This document shows, in pieces, positions 1 through 6,257 of a stretch of 7,997 nucleotides of DNA. The DNA comes from Pseudomonadota bacterium (GTDB lineage: Bacteria > BMS3Abin14). The DNA lies in NCBI GenBank assembly GCA_003229755.1, contig QIFJ01000318.1:1-7997 (forward strand). Direction: 5' to 3'. Position 1 is the first letter of the stretch, and each line of letters starts with the position of its first letter. The position numbers and the translations under genes were made by a program. The notes under the pieces are model-generated. The model was not told where the DNA came from. It worked only from the letters and a program-made list of their open reading frames with translations, and made no database searches.

Positions 1-2
1 TG

Positions 3-971
3 GTGGAATTTTATCTGGATTTTGAAAAACCGATAGTAGAGCTGGAACGGAAGATCTCCGAACTTCGCCACGCCGAAGCGGAAGAGCCCAGCGTGGATCT
101 TTCTGATGGTATCGCCAAGCTGGAAAAGAAGCTCGAAAAGATGCGAAAGGATATCTATTCCCGGCTGAACAGATACCAGAGCACCCAGCTTGCAAGGCAC
201 CCGATGAGACCCTATACACTGGATTATGTCGAGATACTGCTCACCGATTTTATCGAGCTGCACGGCGACAGGAGTTTTGCTGATGACAGATCCATCGTCG
301 GGGGAGTTGCCCGCCTTTACGGCAAGCCGATCATGGTTATAGGACACCAGAAGGGCAGGAACACGAAGGAAAAAATTATCAGAAACTTCGGGATGGCCCA
401 TCCGGAAGGTTACAGGAAAGCCCTGAGGCTGATGAAGCTGGCCGAGAGGTTCAGGATGCCGATCCTCACCCTGATCGATACACCGGGAGCTTTCCCCGGC
501 ATCGAGGCCGAGGAGAGGGGTCAAGCCGAAGCCATCGCGAGGAACCTCATAGAGATGGCGGACCTTACAGTTCCCTTCATAACAGTCGTTACTGGCGAAG
601 GAGGCAGTGGGGGTGCGCTGGGACTGGCAATGGCAAACCGTGTGCTCATGCTAGAGAACAGCATCTACAGCGTGATCTCTCCGGAGGGCTGTGCCGCCAT
701 TCTCTGGAAAAACCAGGATTACGCCAAGGATGCCGCCGAAGCGATGAGAATTACAGCTAAGGACAGCCTTGAGAACAAGATCGTTGACGAGATCATCCCT
801 GAACCTTTAGGAGGTGCACACAGGAATTATGAGGCCACGGCAGAGGCGCTCGGAAGGGCGGTAAAAACTCACCTTTCGCAACTGGAAAAGATGTCACCCG
901 CAGAACTTGTGGAGGACAGATGGAGACGGTTCAGGAATATTGGCGTTTACACCGAGCCGAAACAGAAATGA
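3..971 (+). CDS. accA: Acetyl-CoA carboxylase carboxyltransferase subunit alpha
   Basis: AccA is the alpha half of the carboxyltransferase of acetyl-CoA carboxylase. With AccD it moves the carboxyl group from carboxybiotin on AccB to acetyl-CoA, making malonyl-CoA for fatty acid synthesis in the cytoplasm. The 322-residue product matches the usual length of about 320. It opens with the family's LDFEKPI segment and a charged helical N-terminal region (about 8-60). The crotonase-fold core follows, with ELHGDR (85-90), GHQKGRNTKEK (114-124), the PGAFPG turn (161-166) and the glycine-rich GEGGSGGALG oxyanion region (198-207). The GTG at 3 is used as the start, but the codon just before it reads xTG and is cut by the window edge, so an ATG one codon upstream cannot be excluded. 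The stop overlaps the likely pheA start in ATGA. Identity is essentially certain; only the exact 5' end is open. Confidence 0.96.
   Translation: MEFYLDFEKPIVELERKISELRHAEAEEPSVDLSDGIAKLEKKLEKMRKDIYSRLNRYQSTQLARHPMRPYTLDYVEILLTDFIELHGDRSFADDRSIVGGVARLYGKPIMVIGHQKGRNTKEKIIRNFGMAHPEGYRKALRLMKLAERFRMPILTLIDTPGAFPGIEAEERGQAEAIARNLIEMADLTVPFITVVTGEGGSGGALGLAMANRVLMLENSIYSVISPEGCAAILWKNQDYAKDAAEAMRITAKDSLENKIVDEIIPEPLGGAHRNYEATAEALGRAVKTHLSQLEKMSPAELVEDRWRRFRNIGVYTEPKQK
911..915 (+). promoter_or_regulatory. Shine-Dalgarno-like GGAGG inside the accA 3' end
   Basis: GGAGG lies four bases before an ATG at 920 that is in frame with pheA. It is the only good ribosome-binding sequence near the pheA start; the preferred ATG at 968 has none. 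It could serve a start at 920, or load ribosomes that reach 968. The same bases encode part of AccA (Val-Glu-Asp), so a chance match is possible. Confidence 0.35.
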
Positions 972-1792
972 GTGAGAATCTGAACATAGCGTATCTGGGA
1001 CCCGAAGCCACATTTACGCATCAGGCAGCTGTGAAGGCGTTCGGGGAAAAGTCAGGATTTTCTTCGGCCGAAACTATTGATGAGATATTTTCAATGGTCC
1101 AGGATAACAGAGCCCAGCGTGGCGTTGCTCCTGTGGAGAACTCAAATGAGGGTGTCGTAACCTCCACAATGGATCTGCTGGTAGATTCGGGCCTGGTCAT
1201 ATCCGGTGAAATTATTCTGCCCATTCGCCTGATGCTTCTGTCCAGAGAGAAAGATATCTCCTCAGTCAGCACAGTTTATTCTCACCCGCAGGCACTGGCC
1301 CAGTGCCGTAAATGGCTTAAAAAGCACCTTCCGTATTGCACATCCATGGACACGAAAAGCACTTCAGAAGCAGCCTACATTTGTACACAGAGGGATAGAA
1401 CAGCTGCTATAGCAGGAGAACTGGCCGGGGAACTGTACGGGCTTCGGGCATTAGCCCAGGACATAGGAGACTGGGACGAGAATCTCACCCGTTTCCTGGT
1501 CTTTTCAAAAGAACCCACTAACCAGACGGGCAGCGACAAGACATCTGTAGTATTCTCGATCAAAGATCGTGTGGGGGCACTTTACGAAATGCTCAAGCCT
1601 TTTCATGAGAACGGCATAAACCTTACGAAGATTGAGTCCCGGCCATCGAAAAAGAAGGCTTGGGACTACCTGTTTTTCATAGATTTCGAGGGGCACTGTG
1701 AGGACGAGATCGTAAAAAACACCCTTTCTTCTCTGGCGGACCTGTGCCTCTTTCTGAAGGTGCTGGGATCGTATCCGGTAGGGGTGGAGTAA
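968..1792 (+). CDS. pheA: Prephenate dehydratase, monofunctional, with C-terminal ACT domain
   Basis: This enzyme converts prephenate to phenylpyruvate by dehydration and decarboxylation, the committed step to phenylalanine. Counting from ATG 968 (274 aa), the catalytic domain starts at once with IAYLGPEATFTHQAA (7-21). It continues through PVENSNEG (55-62) and the catalytic TRF motif (Thr174-Arg175-Phe176). An ACT domain follows at about 192-270, with GALY (203-206) and ESRP (223-226), the motifs used for phenylalanine feedback inhibition. I chose 968 because homologues begin close to the IAYLGPE strand and because it forms an ATGA overlap with the accA stop. An in-frame ATG at 920 would add 16 unconserved residues but has a better ribosome site. 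Unlike the P-protein of most proteobacteria, there is no N-terminal chorismate mutase domain. A 104-base spacer with a large inverted repeat separates it from hisC. Confidence 0.95.
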   Translation: MSENLNIAYLGPEATFTHQAAVKAFGEKSGFSSAETIDEIFSMVQDNRAQRGVAPVENSNEGVVTSTMDLLVDSGLVISGEIILPIRLMLLSREKDISSVSTVYSHPQALAQCRKWLKKHLPYCTSMDTKSTSEAAYICTQRDRTAAIAGELAGELYGLRALAQDIGDWDENLTRFLVFSKEPTNQTGSDKTSVVFSIKDRVGALYEMLKPFHENGINLTKIESRPSKKKAWDYLFFIDFEGHCEDEIVKNTLSSLADLCLFLKVLGSYPVGVE

Positions 1793-1793
1793 T

Positions 1794-1872
1794 AGTTCCA
1801 GGTTCCATGTTCCAGGTTCCAAGGAAATCCTTATTTGCATAACATGGAACGTGAAACATGGAACCTGGAACT
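1794..1872. repeat. Long inverted repeat (hairpin) between pheA and hisC
   Basis: The arm AGTTCCAGGTTCCATGTT (1794-1811) is matched perfectly by AACATGGAACCTGGAACT (1855-1872). Pairing extends inward to 1821 and 1845, giving 26 of 28 pairs with mismatches at 1812/1854 and 1815/1851, around a 23-base loop (1822-1844). The left arm is itself a direct repeat: GTTCCAGGTTCCA occurs at 1795-1807 and 1809-1821. No T-tract follows, so it does not look like a simple intrinsic terminator. GGAAC/GTTCC-rich elements of this style look to me like dispersed intergenic repeats of deltaproteobacterial genomes; that is memory, not a search. It could affect mRNA stability or expression of the downstream genes. 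Confidence 0.85.
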
Positions 1873-1885
1873 CAAAAGGGCATCT

Positions 1886-1889
1886 GGAG
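1886..1889 (+). promoter_or_regulatory. Ribosome binding site of hisC
   Basis: GGAG lies seven bases before ATG 1897. It decides the hisC start in favour of 1897 over the upstream in-frame ATG at 1858, which lies inside the right arm of the inverted repeat and has no purine-rich site at a suitable distance. Confidence 0.65.
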
Positions 1890-1896
1890 AAAACTT

Positions 1897-3048
1897 ATGC
1901 CGAAAAGAAAACAAAGTAGTCGGGAGCATATATTCAAGCCTGTTCACAAATCAGTAGAGGAAATAATGCCCTATCAGACCGGGAAGCCTGTTGAAGAACT
2001 GGCGCGGGAGAAGGGGCTCGACAGAATAGTGAAGCTTGCCTCCAATGAGAATCCGCTTGGCGCTTCTCCAGCGGCAAGGAAGGCCGCGGCCCGGATGGTG
2101 GACGATCTGGGCAGGTACCCCGACGGTAGTGGGTTCTACCTGAAGGAGGCTATTTCCGAAAGCCTGAAGGTGGCCGAAGAGATGATAGTCCTGGGAAACG
2201 GCTCTAACGAAATACTGGAGCTCCTCGCCCAGCTTCTACTTGCAGAAAACGACGAAACTGTTTACGCATGGCCCGCGTTCATCGTCTATCGTCTTGCTAC
2301 ACTGGCCAACGGAGCCAGAGGGATAGAAGTCCCGTTAGACGTCGATCTGAAGCATGATCTTCCTGCAATGGCAGATGCCATTACAGGGAGAACGAAGTTG
2401 GTGGTAATCTCAAACCCAAATAATCCAACTGGAACTTTTGTCAAAACAGGGGAACTGGTGAATTTTCTGGACGGCCTTCACCCGAGTGTTCTGCCGGTGC
2501 TTGATGAGGCATATTATGAATATGCCCGGGATAATGCTGATTTCCCTGACGGAGTAGCCCTCTTAAAGGAGGGCAGGAATATGGTTGTCATGAGAACGTT
2601 CTCAAAGGCCTACGGTCTGGCCGGACTCAGAGTGGGCTACGCTCTCATGCCTCGGCAGCTGGTCCAGCTGATAGACAGGATTCGGCAGCCTTTCAACGTA
2701 AACAGCGTAGCCCAGGCAGCCGCTGTAGCGGCTTTGTCCGACGGAGACTTCCTGGAAAGAACCCTGGATCTTAACCGCACCGAAATGAAGAGGCTCGAGG
2801 CCCGGATAAGATCACTGGGATTCAATACAGTTCCCTCAGCGGCCAATTTCCTGTTAATCGACCTTGCCGGCCTTCCCGGTGGCGAGATCTTTGAAGAGCT
2901 GCAGGACAGGGGGGTTATTGTCCGGGCAATGGATGCGTACGGTCTGTCCGGATACATCAGAGTAACGGTAGGCTTACCTGAGGAGAACGAGTTCTTCCTT
3001 GAGGCTCTGGCCGAAATTAAGAAAGAGAAAAGAGGTAATCGTAAATGA
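1897..3048 (+). CDS. hisC: HisC-family aminotransferase (histidinol-phosphate / probably aromatic aminotransferase)
   Basis: This is a pyridoxal-phosphate class I/II (fold type I) aminotransferase of the HisC family, 383 aa from ATG 1897. Visible family motifs are SNENPLG (49-55), NPNNPTG (173-179), DEAYYEY (203-209), the PLP-binding lysine K237 in TFSKAYGLAGLRVGY, and the substrate-carboxylate arginine R355 in YIRVTVG. HisC enzymes transaminate histidinol phosphate, and several also act on phenylpyruvate and 4-hydroxyphenylpyruvate. Its place between pheA and aroF/tyrA, with no other histidine gene present, suggests that its main job here is the last step of phenylalanine and tyrosine synthesis; that is inference. 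An upstream in-frame ATG at 1858 would add 13 residues encoded by repeat DNA and is unlikely to be used. The stop overlaps the aroF start in ATGA. The family is certain; the substrate is not. Confidence 0.93.
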   Translation: MPKRKQSSREHIFKPVHKSVEEIMPYQTGKPVEELAREKGLDRIVKLASNENPLGASPAARKAAARMVDDLGRYPDGSGFYLKEAISESLKVAEEMIVLGNGSNEILELLAQLLLAENDETVYAWPAFIVYRLATLANGARGIEVPLDVDLKHDLPAMADAITGRTKLVVISNPNNPTGTFVKTGELVNFLDGLHPSVLPVLDEAYYEYARDNADFPDGVALLKEGRNMVVMRTFSKAYGLAGLRVGYALMPRQLVQLIDRIRQPFNVNSVAQAAAVAALSDGDFLERTLDLNRTEMKRLEARIRSLGFNTVPSAANFLLIDLAGLPGGEIFEELQDRGVIVRAMDAYGLSGYIRVTVGLPEENEFFLEALAEIKKEKRGNRK

Positions 3049-4013
3049 TAATCGTTTTAAAGCCTGGATCCGACCAGAAAGACATTGATTACATAAGTGA
3101 AAAACTTGAGAAGATGGGGCTGAAAGTGCACCTGTCAAAGGGTGAGGAAAGAACAATAATCGGCGCCATCGGCGATGAGAGGATTCTCAGGGAACCGTCC
3201 CTTGCCGCATATCCGGCTGTGGAAAAGGTTCTACCGATCCTCAAGCCCTTCAAGCTGGCCAGCAGGGAATTCAAACAGGAAAACACGGTTATCAGTGTCG
3301 GCGATGTTACCATTGGAGGAGATGAAATCGCCGTAATGGCTGGCCCGTGCAGCGTTGAAAACATGGATGGCCTCCTTTCAGTAGCAAGGGCTGTTGCCGA
3401 GTCAGGCGGGGCTTTCCTGAGGGGGGGAGCGTTCAAGCCGAGATCGTCGCCGTATGCCTTTCAGGGTCTTGGCAAAGAGGGCCTGGAGTATCTTGCCGCG
3501 GCCAGGGAGGAGACGGGCCTGCTGGTAATTACCGAGCTTATGGACCCGCGTGATTTAGATCTGGTTTGCAAATACGCGGATATTATTCAGATTGGCGCTC
3601 GCAACATGTCCAACTTCTCCCTTCTCAAAGAGGTGGGGAAGATAAACAAGCCGGTCCTCTTAAAGAGAGGCCTGTCGGCGACGATCAAGGAACTGCTTAT
3701 GTCGGCCGAGTACATTCTCGATGAGGGTAACAAGGACGTGATCCTGTGCGAGAGAGGTGTCAGGACCTTTGAGACGTATACCAGAAACACGCTGGACCTG
3801 TCAGCCATACCCGTGGTGAAATCTATGAGCCACCTTCCGATTATCGTGGACCCGAGCCATGCTGTAGGAAGGGCTGACCTTGTGCCGTCTATGGCCCTGG
3901 CCGCAGTTGCCGCGGGAGCGGACGGCCTGCTGATCGAGGTGCACCATAACCCGGAAGAGGCCTTCTGTGACGGGCCCCAGTCCCTCAGGATCAATGAATT
4001 CACAGGGATTTGA
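3045..4013 (+). CDS. aroF: 3-deoxy-7-phosphoheptulonate (DAHP) synthase, type I beta, with N-terminal ferredoxin-like domain; C-terminus frameshifted
   Basis: It condenses phosphoenolpyruvate and erythrose 4-phosphate to DAHP, the first step of the shikimate pathway. Residues 1 to about 65 form the ferredoxin-like regulatory domain of Thermotoga-type enzymes, which in that family mediates tyrosine or phenylalanine inhibition. The TIM barrel carries GPCSVE (C102), RGGAFKPRSSPYAFQGLG (126-143), IGARNMSNFSLL (183-194), LLKRG (205-209), DPSHAVGR (H272), IEVH (E298) and CDGPQS (D309). C102, H272, E298 and D309 fall at the same numbers as the metal ligands I recall for the T. maritima enzyme. The main frame ends after 322 residues at TGA 4011-4013, about 16 short of the usual 338. 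The missing tail is present in the -1 frame (4010-4060). The start overlaps hisC in ATGA, with AGAGG nine bases upstream. The active site is complete, so the 322-residue form may still work. Confidence 0.93.
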   Translation: MIIVLKPGSDQKDIDYISEKLEKMGLKVHLSKGEERTIIGAIGDERILREPSLAAYPAVEKVLPILKPFKLASREFKQENTVISVGDVTIGGDEIAVMAGPCSVENMDGLLSVARAVAESGGAFLRGGAFKPRSSPYAFQGLGKEGLEYLAAAREETGLLVITELMDPRDLDLVCKYADIIQIGARNMSNFSLLKEVGKINKPVLLKRGLSATIKELLMSAEYILDEGNKDVILCERGVRTFETYTRNTLDLSAIPVVKSMSHLPIIVDPSHAVGRADLVPSMALAAVAAGADGLLIEVHHNPEEAFCDGPQSLRINEFTGI

Positions 4014-4060
4014 TGGATAATATAAAATCTGTCGCAGCGGCACTGGGAAGAGGTCTGTGA
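4010..4060 (+). other. Displaced C-terminal tail of DAHP synthase in the -1 frame
   Basis: Reading in the -1 frame from 4010 gives Leu followed by MDNIKSVAAALGRGL and a TGA at 4058-4060. This resembles the last helix of type I beta DAHP synthases, which normally follows the DGPQSL motif. One added T in TTT (4009-4011) would join it to aroF as ...EFTGILMDNIKSVAAALGRGL, 338 residues in total. The stop would then overlap the tyrA GTG in GTGA, like the other junctions of this operon. As written, ATG 4013 overlaps the aroF stop (TGATG), so a 15-residue peptide could be made by restart. I think it is a displaced tail, not a separate gene. Confidence 0.8.
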
Positions 4061-4908
4061 AAGACATCCTTTTTGAAAGGGTGTATATCCTGGGAATCGG
4101 CCTCATTGGAGGCTCTCTTGCCCTGGATCTCAGGGAGAAGGGACTTGTTGGCCGGTTACTAGGCAGCGACCTTGATCCTGTTGCCCAGGCTCAGGCGCTG
4201 GATCTTGGGATACTGGATGAAGAGGCGCCCTTCGATGAGGATACTCTTGCAGGGTGTGATCTGATAATTCTTTCGGTTCCGGTTGTAACTATTGAATCCA
4301 TCATCTCCTCTGGTTTTCCACCTAAAGCCCTCGTCACAGACGTGGGGAGCGTAAAATTGCCACTGATAAGGGCTTTCAGGAAATCGGTGGATTCCGGCTC
4401 ATCCTACCGTTATGTTCCGGGTCACCCCATCGCCGGCGACGAGAGATCAGGGCCGACTGCTGCCAGGGCAGGACTGTTCGAGGGCGCGAAGGTCATTATC
4501 ACCCCTGTGAAAAATGAGGATGATGATGTTGAGCGGATCGCCCACATGTGGAAGCGGGTGGGCTCGACCGTAGAGATAATGGATCCTGAACTCCATGATG
4601 CGGTTTTTGCCTGGGTCAGCCACCTGCCCCATATGGCCGCCTACGGCCTAGTCGACTCGGTACTGAAAAAGGACGAATCCTGGGTTTCCTTCTCCGGGGG
4701 AGGATTGCGGGACTACACGAGGATCGCCGCGAGCAACCCGGCGATGTGGGCTGATATAGCGATATCCAACAGGGAATACCTCCTTGGGGCAATGAGGGAT
4801 CTGGGCGCACGACTGGGAGAGATAGAGAAACTCATCTCCGCGGGCAACAGGACCGATCTAGTCGATTTTTTCGAACAGATCGCGAAAGTAAGAAGGAAAA
4901 TGAAGTGA
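4057..4908 (+). CDS. tyrA: Prephenate dehydrogenase (NAD-dependent, TyrA family)
   Basis: It oxidatively decarboxylates prephenate (or arogenate) on the way to tyrosine. The 283-residue protein has an N-terminal Rossmann domain with GIGLIGGS (13-20) and an acidic residue, D38, after the second strand, which favours NAD over NADP. TDVGSVK (94-100) and GHPIAGDERSG (122-132, H123) follow. The helical C-terminal dimerisation domain carries SHLPHM (188-193) and RDYTRIAASNPAMWADI (218-234). These match the catalytic and substrate-binding blocks of TyrA enzymes. There is no fused chorismate mutase or EPSP synthase domain, and no clear ACT domain, so any tyrosine feedback must act through the TyrA core or on DAHP synthase. 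The start is GTG, with GGGAAG six bases upstream, and it overlaps the original aroF end in GTGA. The stop overlaps the aroA GTG in the same way. Whether prephenate or arogenate is preferred cannot be told. Confidence 0.95.
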   Translation: MKDILFERVYILGIGLIGGSLALDLREKGLVGRLLGSDLDPVAQAQALDLGILDEEAPFDEDTLAGCDLIILSVPVVTIESIISSGFPPKALVTDVGSVKLPLIRAFRKSVDSGSSYRYVPGHPIAGDERSGPTAARAGLFEGAKVIITPVKNEDDDVERIAHMWKRVGSTVEIMDPELHDAVFAWVSHLPHMAAYGLVDSVLKKDESWVSFSGGGLRDYTRIAASNPAMWADIAISNREYLLGAMRDLGARLGEIEKLISAGNRTDLVDFFEQIAKVRRKMK

Positions 4909-6221
4909 CCTGGAAGGTGACACCATCCGGCCCTCTTTCCGGCGAGATAGATGTACCCGGTGACAAGTCTATTACTCACCGAGGATACATTTTCGGGGCC
5001 ATGGCACGCGGCAGGACTGTTGTCAGCAATCCGCTGATCGCCGAGGATACCGAATCCACGTTGAAAGCTGTAATAAACCTTGGAGTTAAGGTAGAGAGGG
5101 AAGAAGGAGCTGTGGTCATTTACGGGGAAGGGAAAGAGTCCCTGACCGAGCCCGGCGACGTCCTGGATCTGGGCAACTCCGGCACAAGTGTGCGGCTGCT
5201 GGCCGGCCTTCTATCCGGGTGCTCCTTTTTCTCCACTTTGACCGGTGATACGTCGCTGAGGAGCCGCCCCATGGCAAGAATAGTGGAGCCTCTTCGCATG
5301 ATGGGCGCTGCAGTTGACGGCAGGGGTGAGGGCAGCCTGCCCCCGCTGTCGATAAGGGGCGGGGGACTGAAGGGCATCAGGTATGCATCTCCCGTGGCCA
5401 GTGCGCAGATAAAATCATGCGTCCTGATAGCGGCGATCTCTGCTGCGGGACAGACTGTTTTCACGGAACCTTCACTCAGTCGAGATCACACAGAAAGGAT
5501 AATGGAACATACGGGAATATCTTTCGAAAGAGACGGCAATACACTTACCCTGGATGGGGGTCAGAGCCCTTCCGGTGCCGAAATCGCAGTTCCCGGGGAT
5601 ATATCTTCTGCGGCGTTCTTCCTCGTTGCGGCCGCAGTTCTTAAGGGTTCATCGTTAACGGTAAGAGGCGTTGGGATAAATCCGACGCGCACGGGATTGC
5701 TGGACCTTCTCGAGGCCATGGACGTCAAAATAGACGTAAAGGAACAGCCTGGATCTGGTCCAGAACCGGTTGCCGATATTACAGTTACCGGGTCGGGATC
5801 ACTGAAGGGGTTGGATGTTCCTGTGGAATGGATACCGCGGATAATTGACGAGATCCCCCTTGTGGCAGTGGCGGCTGCCGCGGCCGAGGGCAGGACGGTT
5901 ATCAGGGGCGCTGAGGAACTCAGGATAAAAGAATCAGACCGCATTGCCACAACCGTACGCATGCTCCGGCGCGCTGGAGTGGATGCCAGCGAAACAGCGG
6001 ATGGATTCGTTGTTGAAGGTGGGGCGGATATACGCTGCTCGGATCATGACAGCAATGGAGACCATCGCATTGCCATGGCTTCTGTGATCCTGTCTCTTAT
6101 GGGAAACTCGTCCAGCACAGTGGTGGATACCGCATGTGTAGCCACCTCTTTTCCTGGCTTTACTAACAGTATGAACTCCCTGGCACCCGGTACGATAACG
6201 GATCTGGCCAAGGACCAGTAA
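4905..6221 (+). CDS. aroA: 3-phosphoshikimate 1-carboxyvinyltransferase (EPSP synthase)
   Basis: It transfers the enolpyruvyl group of phosphoenolpyruvate to shikimate 3-phosphate, the sixth shikimate-pathway step. The 438-residue length is normal. Motifs in order are VPGDKSITHR (17-26, active-site lysine K21), LGNSGTSVR (89-97), RPMARIVEPL (121-130), SAQIKS (166-171), SRDHTERIM (192-200), GDISSAAFF (231-239), the catalytic aspartate D315 in IIDEIPL, E343 in ELRIKESDRI, and GDHRIAMA (385-392). The C-terminal block reads ATSFPGF, and with SAQIKS and RDHTERIM it resembles class II (Agrobacterium CP4/Bacillus-like) enzymes; E. coli-type class I enzymes have KTFPDYF there. The GTG start overlaps tyrA in GTGA and has AGAAGG about eight bases upstream. 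Translation is thus probably coupled to tyrA. Identity is certain; the class assignment is by motif only. Confidence 0.98.
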   Translation: MTWKVTPSGPLSGEIDVPGDKSITHRGYIFGAMARGRTVVSNPLIAEDTESTLKAVINLGVKVEREEGAVVIYGEGKESLTEPGDVLDLGNSGTSVRLLAGLLSGCSFFSTLTGDTSLRSRPMARIVEPLRMMGAAVDGRGEGSLPPLSIRGGGLKGIRYASPVASAQIKSCVLIAAISAAGQTVFTEPSLSRDHTERIMEHTGISFERDGNTLTLDGGQSPSGAEIAVPGDISSAAFFLVAAAVLKGSSLTVRGVGINPTRTGLLDLLEAMDVKIDVKEQPGSGPEPVADITVTGSGSLKGLDVPVEWIPRIIDEIPLVAVAAAAAEGRTVIRGAEELRIKESDRIATTVRMLRRAGVDASETADGFVVEGGADIRCSDHDSNGDHRIAMASVILSLMGNSSSTVVDTACVATSFPGFTNSMNSLAPGTITDLAKDQ

Positions 6222-6242
6222 AAAGCCAAGGATGGACTTTTT
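6220..6242 (+). repeat. Small stem-loop between aroA and cmk
   Basis: AAAAAGCC (6220-6227) can pair with GGACTTTTT (6234-6242) around AAGGAT, with one bulged base. It begins inside the aroA stop codon. The T-run and hairpin resemble a weak terminator, but the stem is mostly A-T and cmk starts 15 bases later, so full termination here is unlikely. The wording of the element plus the GCGACCCTGTCA that follows looks to me like a repeat scattered through deltaproteobacterial genomes, which is recollection only. It leaves cmk without a ribosome-binding site at normal distance. Confidence 0.5.
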
Positions 6243-6257
6243 GCGACCCTGTCAACA

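Noticed and set aside
1822..1896. Promoter for hisC in the spacer
   Set aside because: AT-rich bases around 1831-1845 lack a convincing -35/-10 pair at proper spacing and fall in the hairpin loop.
4002..4016. Programmed -1 frameshift at the aroF end
   Set aside because: The codons GGG ATT before the TGA do not form a standard X XXY YYZ slippery heptamer and I see no strong downstream pseudoknot. A base-count error or mutation is simpler, though not proven.
6220..6242. Intrinsic terminator ending the operon after aroA
   Set aside because: The stem is short, mostly A-T and bulged, and cmk begins 15 bases later with no promoter visible. It is kept only as a stem-loop repeat.
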